DNA from: Onchidella celtica
Lineage: Eukaryota; Mollusca; Gastropoda; Systellommatophora; Onchidiidae
Assembly (NCBI GenBank): GCA_963931925.1
Contig: OZ007580.1
Location: forward strand, 6,592,947-6,656,946
DNA: 64,000 nucleotides
Reading direction: 5' to 3'
This document shows positions 60,001 through 64,000 of this stretch, piece after piece (within the stretch, counting starts at the first letter, position 1; the number at the start of each line of letters is the position of its first letter). A program made the translations under genes and the position numbers. The notes under the pieces are model-generated. The model was given only the letters and a program-made list of their open reading frames with translations, was not told where the DNA came from and made no database searches.

Positions 60001-62177
60001 GAGATGGTGGTTTTATAGGCGTTATTGATTTTTTTTTTTTTTTCATTTCTTTTTATTTTTGTAAAATACTACTCACAGGTTACTTGTCCTGTCGGTCGGT
60101 CAGACATAATTCATACGTGTCAGGTCGTTATACAAAGCTTACATTATTGCGCAACCAAAAGATGCAGGTTCATCTCAGCATTGAGCAATAATAATTGCGG
60201 GAAAAACTATTTTTTGCCATTTAATCCATGGAAACTACTTTTTCCAATTAGCATCACTGCCTGCAGAAAGAGTGATTTTCAATGGTTAAAATGTGACAGA
60301 CAGAAAATGTATCAGGCAAAGCTTTTTGTGAGGAAAGAACACGAGTGAGCCATACAATAAATTCCAAAAGAATGTAAAATGCAATAAATTATACAAAGCT
60401 TTTGGAATGCAGTCCAGGAGTAAATCTTCCGTCGGGTTAAAAAAAAAAACTGTAACAAAATTTTAATGAAGCAATATAAAAATAATAAACTTACCCTTTT
60501 TTTTTCATCAAAAGAACAAGAAAGGGCTACACAGTTGTTGTTCATTTTTTGTCACGATACATGTCTCCAAAGATTTTTAAGTAACGTTTGAAATAGAATT
60601 TCACTGTTGAACTTACCATTTAAGTAGTTGAAACTCCAGGTGAGAGAGAATGTGAAAGAACGACAGAATTCACAGAGGATAAGTGCAATGACAATAGTGA
60701 TGCCAATTCGGAGGTCTGGGGCATCTGATGAGACGTGGTCTAACAATAGACGAAGCACGCAAGCCTAAAAAAAACAACAGTAAAAACAACTAAGAATTAC
60801 ATTATCCAATCAGGTTTACAGCCAGTCACACAACAACCAATCTCGTTCATCTACCTACCAATCCACCATACGAGTAATTCTCGTACAAATAAAACAAACA
60901 CACACATAAAACCCACTTGGCAATCCACGAATGAACTAGGATACTTTTTATATTATAATGATCTCGTACTTTTGAATAATTATTTATTACTTGCAGGATT
61001 AAAACCTGAGACATCTAATATCCGAATCAAGTGCTCTAATTACCAGGCCATTGCACCGGGTAATATGTAGGGAATAAGGGCCTGTGCTGGCTCTCTTTCT
61101 CTTTCTTTTTTTTTTCTCTCTCTCTTTAGTTTTTTTGTTTTCTAATACGCTAAATTTCTTTGTAGGAGTCCAGGCAAATGGTTCGTTTTTCAAGAGTTGC
61201 CCTGTTTCCTAAAATGGAATGAAGGGCATGATGATGATGATGATGAGGAGAAGGAGGAGGAGGAAGATGAGGAGGATAAGATTAAGCCTGTCTAAACTAC
61301 TACTCACGGGTCCAAGGAATGAAAATGAAAAGGAGATGCAGATGATGATAACGGTCTTGAGTAGCTGTTTTTTGTATGTCGTTCTCAGTGCACGACTCAA
61401 CGATGCGTCACTGGGGCCTTTCTCTTGTAGTTCGGCATTCCAGCATTTCTCTAGCCTGAATAAGATACGGCATTTTGTTATTACAGTAATGTAAGATTCG
61501 TTAAGTATTCTTTCATTAATTTGCAATGAGTACGATTGTTCGATATACAGCACTGACTTCAACTGAAAAATGAATATTTTAAGCGTGGGCAAACAAATAA
61601 TTTCAAAATCATTAAACAAAATAATATTTATTCTGGTTTTCAATAACTTTAATAACAAAATAAAAAAAATAGCATGGATATGTAATAAATATCTCATTAA
61701 CAAAGCTTTATGTTGTTTGATAAAACCCCGGAATCATACATGTTTGTTAGTGTGACGAGAAAAGTTTTGTTCAGTAGGCTAAGCTCTGTATCATTCGCTG
61801 AAAATACTCAATAGTGGACCAGAGACCGGGTCACCAGCAGTCTTATGTTCCAATCTGTAACCAATCCACTATCAGTGTATTCCTCATCTTTTATATTCGG
61901 GTAATTCTTTATCATTACTCTCAGTATCAAAGCCGTTGGTGCATCAATACTTACATGTGGACATTGGCTTCAGCTGCATCCTCTTCCCACAGGGACAGTG
62001 ACACCAAACTACTGAGCCCATGTCTGTACAGTCCCAGCATAATCCTCCACATCCACCAGAAAGACGCCCTCGAGCAAAGACCCGCTCGGCTGACAGGAAT
62101 CTTGTGCAGGTCGTGCCAGCCTCCGTCCACAGCACTGGAGAACAATCGCTCAGAAATAAATTGTTTGCTTCTGCCGT
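23769..62177 (-). CDS. ABCC5-like: ABC transporter subfamily C, ABCC5/MRP5-like
   Basis: This is a multidrug-resistance-type exporter that uses ATP to pump organic anions (cyclic nucleotides and conjugates for vertebrate ABCC5) across the plasma membrane or endomembranes. Twenty-eight exons on the - strand join with matching phases into about 1,440 codons: TMD1, NBD1, a linker, TMD2, NBD2 and a Ser/Pro-rich tail. It has no TMD0, like ABCC5/11/12. NBD1 has Walker [10 protein letters not shown], signature LSGGQKQR and Walker B ILLLDD, with Asp in place of the catalytic Glu as usual in ABCC NBD1. NBD2 has Walker A GNSGSGKSS, a variant signature FSMGERQ and Walker B ILVLDE. Exon order and residue matches are closest to ABCC5; the ABCC11/12 group is the alternative. 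The N-terminal exon(s) and a ~30-residue segment between the exons at 30901 and 29354 were not found. Introns hold several mobile elements. Confidence 0.93.
24430..24594 (-). CDS. ABCC5-like: ABCC exon 27: NBD2 Walker B and H-loop
   Basis: A 165-base phase-0 exon encoding [16 protein letters not shown] (Walker B with catalytic Glu, D-loop) and [16 protein letters not shown] (switch histidine). These are the best-conserved parts of NBD2 and leave no doubt about the family. Confidence 0.97.
26322..26435 (-). CDS. ABCC5-like: ABCC exon 26: NBD2 signature motif
   Basis: A 114-base exon (38 codons) with the variant ABC signature [18 protein letters not shown]. Vertebrate ABCC5 likewise has a variant (FSVGERQ) here. 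Confidence 0.96.
27230..27311 (-). CDS. ABCC5-like: ABCC exon 25: NBD2 helical domain
   Basis: An 82-base exon, phase 2 in, phase 0 out, encoding [20 protein letters not shown], equivalent to SNLDPFNQYTEDQIWDALE in ABCC5. Confidence 0.94.
28035..28194 (-). CDS. ABCC5-like: ABCC exon 24: NBD2 Walker A lysine to Q-loop
   Basis: A 160-base exon that completes the Walker A motif ([12 protein letters not shown]) and reaches the Q-loop ([13 protein letters not shown]). The Walker A motif GNSGSGKSS is split by the intron after GNSGSG. Confidence 0.95.
29165..29354 (-). CDS. ABCC5-like: ABCC exon 23: linker to NBD2 and first part of Walker A
   Basis: A 190-base exon, phase 0 in, encoding [19 protein letters not shown] and [11 protein letters not shown]. 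It aligns with the segment PDWPQEGEVTFENAEMRYR in ABCC5. The upstream ~30 residues (last TM helix end and the E-R-I coupling segment) are not in this exon nor in exon 22. Confidence 0.93.
30901..31087 (-). CDS. ABCC5-like: ABCC exon 22: TMD2 helices
   Basis: A 187-base exon with [19 protein letters not shown] and a hydrophobic stretch ending GLALSFAIQ. It matches FFLFTCAMRWLAVRLDLIS...GLAISYAVQ of ABCC5 TMD2. The frame is open at a phase-0 donor GTAAGTTA. Confidence 0.95.
31656..31938 (-). CDS. ABCC5-like: ABCC exon 21: TMD2 middle
   Basis: A 283-base exon beginning [15 protein letters not shown] and containing [18 protein letters not shown] and [18 protein letters not shown], nearly colinear with ABCC5 (DNITQSPFLSHITSSIQG). 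Confidence 0.96.
32543..32672 (-). CDS. ABCC5-like: ABCC exon 20: TMD2 intracellular loop
   Basis: A 130-base exon with [20 protein letters not shown], the strongly conserved coupling loop of ABCC TMD2 ([20 protein letters not shown] in ABCC5). Arg residues at two positions are replaced by Ile and His here. Confidence 0.95.
33790..33960 (-). CDS. ABCC5-like: ABCC exon 19: TMD2 extracellular loop and helix
   Basis: A 171-base phase-0 exon: an Asn/Ser-rich extracellular loop with possible N-glycosylation sequons (NSS, NET), then [20 protein letters not shown], equivalent to DNPHMQYYASIYALSMAVML. Confidence 0.92.
34614..34813 (-). CDS. ABCC5-like: ABCC exon 18: start of TMD2
   Basis: A 200-base exon from a cytoplasmic basic stretch through [20 protein letters not shown] to [13 protein letters not shown], matching the first TMD2 helix and the WLSYWIKQGSG motif of ABCC5. 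Confidence 0.94.
35692..35835 (-). CDS. ABCC5-like: ABCC exon 17: NBD1-TMD2 linker
   Basis: A 144-base exon of low conservation, rich in Ser, Met, Gln and Arg ([20 protein letters not shown]). It looks like the regulatory linker of ABCC proteins. The splice phases (1 in, 1 out) fit its neighbours. The 25-bp minisatellite starts 56 bases upstream of its acceptor. Confidence 0.85.
35891..36385. repeat. Minisatellite, 25-bp unit x ~19.8
   Basis: The unit ATTGATGACAGCATATAATG plus TGCTT is repeated head to tail over 495 bases. Copies are essentially identical; I see one variant, GCAAATAATG for GCATATAATG, near 36251. Such homogeneity points to recent expansion. It lies in an ABCC intron, with its edge 56 bases from the exon 17 acceptor. 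Confidence 0.97.
36980..38185 (-). mobile_element. Solo LTR (1,196 bp) with 5-bp target duplication
   Basis: 36985-38180 begins TGTCAC and ends GTGACA, a perfect 6-bp terminal inverted repeat of the LTR type, and is flanked by CACAG on both sides (36980-36984 and 38181-38185). There is no interior or partner LTR, so I read it as a solo LTR. An AATAAA on the - strand near its left end suggests it is oriented like the ABCC gene. It contains a short internal tandem repeat (about 37320-37415) and a 10-base C run (38037-38047). It ends 85 bases beyond ABCC exon 16. Confidence 0.78.
37325..37415. repeat. Short tandem repeat inside the solo LTR
   Basis: Alternating AATAGCACATCAACATGGC and AATAGCACATTAGCATTTC blocks repeat with a period of about 38 bases, roughly 2.4 times, within the 1,196-bp solo LTR. 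Confidence 0.8.
38271..38448 (-). CDS. ABCC5-like: ABCC exon 16: end of NBD1
   Basis: A 178-base exon, [20 protein letters not shown] then [16 protein letters not shown], equivalent to YLVDCDEVIFMKEGCITERG...THEELMNLNGDYATIF. It ends in a Lys/Arg-rich stretch. Confidence 0.95.
40004..40207 (-). CDS. ABCC5-like: ABCC exon 15: NBD1 signature, Walker B, H-loop
   Basis: A 204-base phase-0 exon (68 codons) with [20 protein letters not shown] (canonical signature), [13 protein letters not shown] (Walker B with Asp for the catalytic Glu) and LVTHHLE (H-loop). This asymmetric, degenerate NBD1 is standard in ABCC. Confidence 0.97.
40640..40712 (-). CDS. ABCC5-like: ABCC exon 14: NBD1 helical domain
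   Basis: A 73-base exon, phase 2 in and phase 0 out, encoding [20 protein letters not shown]. It corresponds to YNSVLNSCCLRPDLAILPSS of ABCC5. Confidence 0.93.
41221..41345 (-). CDS. ABCC5-like: ABCC exon 13: NBD1 Q-loop
   Basis: A 125-base exon with [20 protein letters not shown] and [11 protein letters not shown], matching GTFAYVAQQAWILNATLRDN. Its acceptor (GAATCTTCAG) is only about 120 bases from the LTR retroelement that fills the preceding intron. Confidence 0.96.
41464..41468. repeat. Candidate target-site duplication, left
   Basis: CATCC directly before the 5' LTR (TGTGAGAGG) recurs at 47675-47679 just past the 3' LTR. See the note on the LTR end under findings. Confidence 0.5.
42241..43869 (+). 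other. Intron-like segment and possible spliced small ORF inside the LTR
   Basis: A strong donor (TTTGG/GTAAGTC, 42514) and a strong acceptor with branch-like TCCTAATC and a long pyrimidine tract (TCTTTTTCTCTTGTTCCAG, ending 43803) bound 1,290 bases. The open frame from ATG at 42241 reaches the donor in phase 0 after 91 codons. Splicing would continue it for 21 codons to TAG at 43869, giving a basic, Ser/Arg/Pro-rich protein of 112 residues with a hydrophobic aromatic tail ([13 protein letters not shown]). The 3' LTR repeats the arrangement (donor 46205, acceptor ending 47482). Whether it is transcribed, spliced or translated is unknown. Confidence 0.35.
43893..43898 (+). terminator. LTR poly(A) signal
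   Basis: AATAAA followed by AAGATTGCC and T/G-rich sequence near the LTR 3' end; the 3' LTR copy is at 47572-47577. Confidence 0.6.
44012..44029 (+). other. Primer-binding site complementary to tRNA-Leu
   Basis: TGGTGTCAGAAGTGGGAT is complementary to the CCA-tailed 3' end of tRNA-Leu ending ATCCCACTTCTGACA (the animal tRNA-Leu(CAA) type, from general knowledge). It starts about 14-16 bases after the LTR. Confidence 0.75.
44048..44079 (+). repeat. Second, tandem copy of the primer-site block
   Basis: ACAACATTTTCTGGTGTCA plus AGAAGTGGGATAC repeats the block at 44001-44032 with a period of about 47 bases. This copy has one extra A inside the primer complement. Confidence 0.85.
45151..45159 (+). 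other. Polypurine tract
   Basis: AGGGGAGAA abuts the first base of the 3' LTR (TGTGAGAGG), the expected plus-strand primer. Confidence 0.85.
45160..47674 (+). repeat. 3' LTR of the retroelement
   Basis: 2,515 bases, matching the 5' LTR throughout apart from T to G at 47061 (43370 in the 5' copy) and the lack of a 12-bp AGTACATTAATT-type insertion near 43541. Both open-frame sets are otherwise the same in the two copies. Confidence 0.92.
47675..47679. repeat. Candidate target-site duplication, right
   Basis: CATCC follows the 3' LTR and matches the five bases before the 5' LTR. Confidence 0.5.
48139..48210 (-). CDS. ABCC5-like: ABCC exon 12: NBD1 Walker A
   Basis: A 72-base phase-0 exon (24 codons) encoding [20 protein letters not shown]. 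The P-loop GxxGxGKS/T is intact, with Cys at the position usually Ser or Thr. Confidence 0.97.
48882..49132 (-). CDS. ABCC5-like: ABCC exon 11: TMD1-NBD1 linker and NBD1 start
   Basis: A 251-base exon: a poorly conserved, charged linker beginning [18 protein letters not shown], then [14 protein letters not shown], which corresponds to LHSIDLEIQEGKLVGICG before the Walker A motif. The exon is long and hydrophilic, as in ABCC5. Confidence 0.9.
49980..50252. repeat. 91-bp tandem triplication abutting an ABCC splice donor
   Basis: Three head-to-tail copies (49980-50070, 50071-50161, 50162-50252) differ at only a few bases each. On the - strand each unit starts within the GTAAATATTTTT sequence that is the 5' splice site of exon 10, so two extra GTAAAT sites lie 91 and 182 bases downstream of the real donor. 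Confidence 0.92.
50255..50369 (-). CDS. ABCC5-like: ABCC exon 10: TMD1-NBD1 linker
   Basis: A 115-base exon encoding [20 protein letters not shown] and [16 protein letters not shown]. The NATLAWDS segment of ABCC5 aligns with MATLTWES at the first NBD1 strand. It ends in an acidic run at a phase-1 donor (CCTG/GTAAAT). Confidence 0.93.
50969..51076 (-). CDS. ABCC5-like: ABCC exon 9: TMD1 last helices
   Basis: A 108-base exon (36 codons) [20 protein letters not shown]...SVAMTRYK, equivalent to AFTVVTVFNSMTFALKVTPF...SVAVDRFK in ABCC5. Confidence 0.96.
51981..52129 (-). CDS. ABCC5-like: ABCC exon 8: TMD1 helices
   Basis: A 149-base exon with [19 protein letters not shown], the helix [20 protein letters not shown] and DLTAAR, aligning with REEERRILEKAGYFQSITVG...FDLTAAQ of ABCC5. 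It is read in a different frame from the longest open frame there. Confidence 0.95.
52681..52765 (-). CDS. ABCC5-like: ABCC exon 7: TMD1 coupling helix
   Basis: An 85-base exon with [20 protein letters not shown], equivalent to QKMNEVLTYIKFIKMYAWVK, a highly conserved TMD1 loop of ABCC transporters. Confidence 0.95.
53393..53529. repeat. Long (GA)n-rich polypurine tract
   Basis: About 137 bases almost wholly A and G on the + strand (GAGAGA with GGGGGAAGAG interruptions) in the ABCC intron between exons 6 and 7. Open frames over it (Arg/Glu or Ser/Leu runs) are artefacts. Confidence 0.95.
54295..54357 (-). CDS. ABCC5-like: ABCC exon 6: TMD1 short exon
   Basis: A 63-base phase-0 exon (21 codons), [18 protein letters not shown], corresponding to SRLTAYFRRKCVAATDERV. 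It is too short for open-frame detection. Both neighbours splice to it exactly in phase. Confidence 0.92.
54640..54960. repeat. CT-rich low-complexity region
   Basis: Repeated TCTCTCTCTC blocks alternate with TTTCTTC runs between ABCC exons 5 and 6. On the coding (-) strand this is a GA-rich intron segment. Confidence 0.85.
55025..55198 (-). CDS. ABCC5-like: ABCC exon 5: TMD1 helices
   Basis: A 174-base phase-0 exon (58 codons) starting [20 protein letters not shown] and continuing with two hydrophobic spans. It aligns with LINICSNDGQRMFEAAAVGS of ABCC5. Confidence 0.96.
55259..55279. repeat. (CA)n microsatellite
   Basis: About ten CA dinucleotides, 60 bases upstream of ABCC exon 5 on the coding strand. 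Confidence 0.9.
57915..58094. mobile_element. Short insertion (156 bp) flanked by 12-bp direct repeats
   Basis: TTTCCTGTCAGG occurs at 57915-57926 and 58083-58094 around a GC-rich block with GGGCC and GGGGCCCC motifs (TTATGGGCCCCTTGG, CCCAGTGTGCCCG). A 12-base flanking duplication is typical of LINE-driven insertion. I associate similar GGGCCGTCTTAA...GGGGCCCC sequences with dispersed invertebrate repeats, but cannot assign a family. Confidence 0.5.
59230..59315 (-). CDS. ABCC5-like: ABCC exon 4: TMD1 loop
   Basis: An 86-base exon with [20 protein letters not shown] and SLKDKKIGE, matching GVRLRGAILTMAFKKILKLKNIKEKSLGE, the first intracellular loop of TMD1. Confidence 0.96.
59505..59590. repeat. 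CA-rich low-complexity tract
   Basis: Interrupted ACACAC blocks in the ABCC intron next to exon 4. Overlapping open frames rich in His and Thr are artefacts. Confidence 0.8.
60617..60764 (-). CDS. ABCC5-like: ABCC exon 3: TMD1 helix
   Basis: A 148-base exon, phase 0 in and 1 out, with [20 protein letters not shown] and [14 protein letters not shown], aligning with LLLVLGLLLTEIVRSWSLALTWALNYRTG. Confidence 0.95.
60991..61062 (-). mobile_element. tRNA-like sequence, probable SINE head
   Basis: Read on the - strand, GGCCTGGTAATTAGAGCAC resembles a tRNA D-arm with box A, and GGTTTTAATCC about 35 bases later resembles box B (GGTTCGANTCC). The anticodon stem is poor and box B is degenerate, so this is more likely a tRNA-derived SINE head or pseudogene than a working tRNA. 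It lies in the ABCC intron between exons 2 and 3, in the sense direction. Confidence 0.55.
61225..61280. repeat. GAT/GAG triplet repeat
   Basis: GATGATGATGATGATGATGA passes into GAGGAGGAG-type triplets just inside the intron after ABCC exon 2. The Met/Arg and Leu/Ile runs in open frames here are artefacts. Confidence 0.9.
61308..61455 (-). CDS. ABCC5-like: ABCC exon 2: cytoplasmic segment and first TMD1 helix
   Basis: A 148-base exon, [20 protein letters not shown] and then [15 protein letters not shown], corresponding to LERLWQEELNEVGPDAASLR...ITQLAGFSGP of ABCC5. Confidence 0.95.
61955..62177 (-). CDS. ABCC5-like: ABCC exon 1 of this window: N-terminal cytoplasmic segment (partial gene start)
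   Basis: The donor at 61954 (CACAT/GTAAGTATT) is clear. The translation [20 protein letters not shown] aligns with HPVDNAGLFSCMTFSWLSSL of ABCC5, and the rest ([18 protein letters not shown]) fits the SLSKHESSDVN segment. There is no in-frame ATG before a stop at about 62180, so an upstream exon supplies the start. The acceptor is either TTTTACTATAAG (exon start 62177) or GACGGCAG (exon start 62170). Confidence 0.8.
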
Positions 62178-64000
62178 CTTATAGTAAAAGATCGTGTACG
62201 CACCCAAAACAGAATTTTGCCGGAGACCGAAAAAACAACAACATAAGAAGAAGAAACCGGTTGCAGTCCTTCTTATTCTTTCTTCAAATTCCCTTCTGTG
62301 ATGATTGGAAGAAGCTATTATTCATAAAACTTATAACAGTCTTTCAAGATAGAACACATTATTTTTATCCTATGCGAAATGTGAATTTGATCAAGAATGG
62401 CGTATACAGACTTTTTTCCCCGCTCTATGGCAGAATTACATGTGTTGCAACAGAGAAAAAATCGTACCAAATCAAGAAAACCACACACGCAGATTCCGCC
62501 TGTGGGATGGCCTATCTTAAAAAGCTCCTTCTGAAACAATGATTCTCAGCTTTTTAAAACATATTTTCCCCAACCTTCATGAATCATGACTTCGTTTCTC
62601 CTGACACAATTTTGCCAACTTGTTTAAAAAAAAGAAAAACATTTAATGGAATCACATCCACGAGTAATTTATGGTCTTACCCATAACATTGTTTCTGTTT
62701 AAGAGTCCAAACACAGCAACTTCGGTTTCGTCCCTTAGTTTTGCCGAAGGACATTTTTTCATGTGTACGGAAACGGATACGTCAAAAACCATTTAGGTAG
62801 TGAAATAGAAAGAATATGTTCATGTGCACGGGAAAACCATTTCCGTACACATGGAAACATTCTTTCTTTTCACCACTTGATGCATTTTTGCTGTTTCCGT
62901 TCCCGTTTGCGTTTCGGTACATCTGAAAACACAGCTTTAGTCTCGATGAACAAATGGAACGAGAAGAAAGCGGAAACAGAATGCGCTCTAAAAGTCACTA
63001 TGAAGGTTTTTGACATCTTCTCGCCTTTTCGGCAATTAAGACGAGACTGTCGTCATTCGGCAAATGCTGAAAATAAGCGGGACGCGAAACGAATCCGAAC
63101 ACATTATGTCTGGGCTCTATCATGTTCATTAAATGGGGCGGTGGATAGGGTGTAGGCTGAAATACCCCCCCCCCCTCCCACCCCCACCCCGCGTTTTCTT
63201 TTATTATTAATCAAAGCTACCAATACTACAAAAATATTAGCAGTTGGAGACAAAAGAATGACAATGCTGCTGGTATTAATAATAGTTATCTTTATCGAAG
63301 CAGCTCTAGCAGCGACAAAAACAGATGAGTAATAGGTATATGTGGTTACGTTATCATAACGAAAAGGTGTCATTAGCGATGACAGCAATATCAACTGTAG
63401 AACAGAAATAAAGGTGACCACAGGTGTTATGTCTGACAATGAGGGCCGCCTGTCCAGACAGACGGCAAATATGATATTCTCAGCATTATTACATCTACTA
63501 TCTAGTTACTGCGTCTACTCCGGTCGTCGTCGATTTGTGCGAGGAAATATAAAACGTACTGCTAATACATTACGCTATTATGAACGTAACTTGGAGTGTG
63601 CACAGTTAACGTTAGGTCACGCCAAACAAAGGTTATTCGTGGAGAGAATTCATCTTCATGCATTTTACACACTGAGTAAGTTTTGTTTTTTCAAATTTCC
63701 AAATAACTGGTTATTAATTGGCCAGCCACCAAAGTGAATTTTATTCAAAAAGTTTTAGAGTTAGGGTTAGGATTAGATTTGGCTTTAAACTTTAACCCAA
63801 AAAATTATTTAAGGCCAAATTACCATGGGATTTTTCACGATTAGGTAACAAATTGGTCATAGAGCACCCATTGTATATATTCTGGTTGCATTTCGCTGAC
63901 AGCAACCAATTCGGGTAAGGGTGATGAGGGGAGTGCTCATTGTAGATCGGACGACTATGGTAGTGTTTCACTAGAAACTATCTATCTTAAGAATCCCATC
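62178..64000. other. Upstream of the recognised ABCC exons; start exon not found
   Basis: I find no further ABCC exon here. The + strand frame 62763-63155 (130 codons) overlaps repeated CATGTG(T/C)ACGG motifs and an inverted repeat. The + strand frame 63414-63737 (107 codons, Arg-rich middle) matches nothing I know. A C-rich run (63165-63191) and a few TTAGGG-like hexamers (about 63755) are also present. Confidence 0.45.
62760..62853. repeat. Inverted repeat with 14-bp arms
   Basis: CATGTGTACGGAAA (62760-62773) is perfectly complementary to TTTCCGTACACATG (62840-62853), with a related CATGTGCACGGGAAA at 62821. It may be the end of a fold-back or DNA-transposon-derived element. Confidence 0.6.

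Noticed and set aside
60991..61062. A functional tRNA gene
   Set aside because: Box B is degenerate and the anticodon stem does not pair well, so a SINE head or pseudogene is more likely.
61209..61703. A 164-codon - strand frame
   Set aside because: Only the part 61308-61455 is an ABCC exon. The remainder is intron, including a GAT/GAG repeat.
61814..62542. The longest open frame of the window (242 codons, + strand)
   Set aside because: It is antisense to ABCC exon 1, whose - strand reading aligns with ABCC5. The + translation resembles nothing.

Overview
This window is metazoan nuclear DNA. It is AT-rich and intron-rich, with GT-AG introns from about 70 bases to 7 kb, many microsatellites and several mobile elements. 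Two genes dominate, and both can be rebuilt exon by exon with matching splice phases. The organism looks like a marine invertebrate. A mollusc is my best guess from sequence flavour, including short motifs such as TTATCTCCCTTTG and GGGCAATAACTC that I associate with molluscan repeats. This is weak evidence and I would not name a genus.

Left part, + strand (about 1.3-12.4 kb): the 3' portion of a RYK-type receptor tyrosine pseudokinase (Wnt co-receptor; relatives Derailed and LIN-18). I place nine consecutive exons from the transmembrane segment to the stop codon at 12155, plus one tentative WIF-domain exon at 1332-1427. The RYK hallmarks are present: HKD instead of HRD, and DNS instead of DFG. 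An 862-bp solo LTR with a 5-bp target duplication sits in one of its introns.

Middle (about 12.4-23.3 kb): the interval between the two convergent genes. I recognise no gene there, only microsatellites and unsupported open frames. The ABCC 3' UTR at its right edge carries a near-perfect 82-nt hairpin (23373-23454).

Right part, - strand (62.2 kb down to 23.8 kb): a near-complete ABC transporter of subfamily C, closest to ABCC5/MRP5, in 28 recognised exons (about 1,440 codons). Both transmembrane domains and both nucleotide-binding domains are present. Its N-terminal exon(s) lie further upstream and were not found. I also could not find the expected ~30-residue segment at the end of the second transmembrane domain.

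Mobile and repeat load of the ABCC introns: (1) a young, complete but protein-poor LTR element (41469-47674) with ~2.5-kb LTRs, a 1.16-kb interior, a tRNA-Leu primer site that is tandemly duplicated, a polypurine tract, and an intron-like segment inside each LTR; (2) a 1,196-bp solo LTR (36985-38180); (3) a 25-bp x ~20 minisatellite just upstream of a splice acceptor; (4) a 91-bp triplication that starts at a splice donor and copies it; (5) a tRNA-like SINE head; (6) a 156-bp insertion with 12-bp flanking repeats. The most unusual object is the large-LTR, nearly gene-less retroelement.
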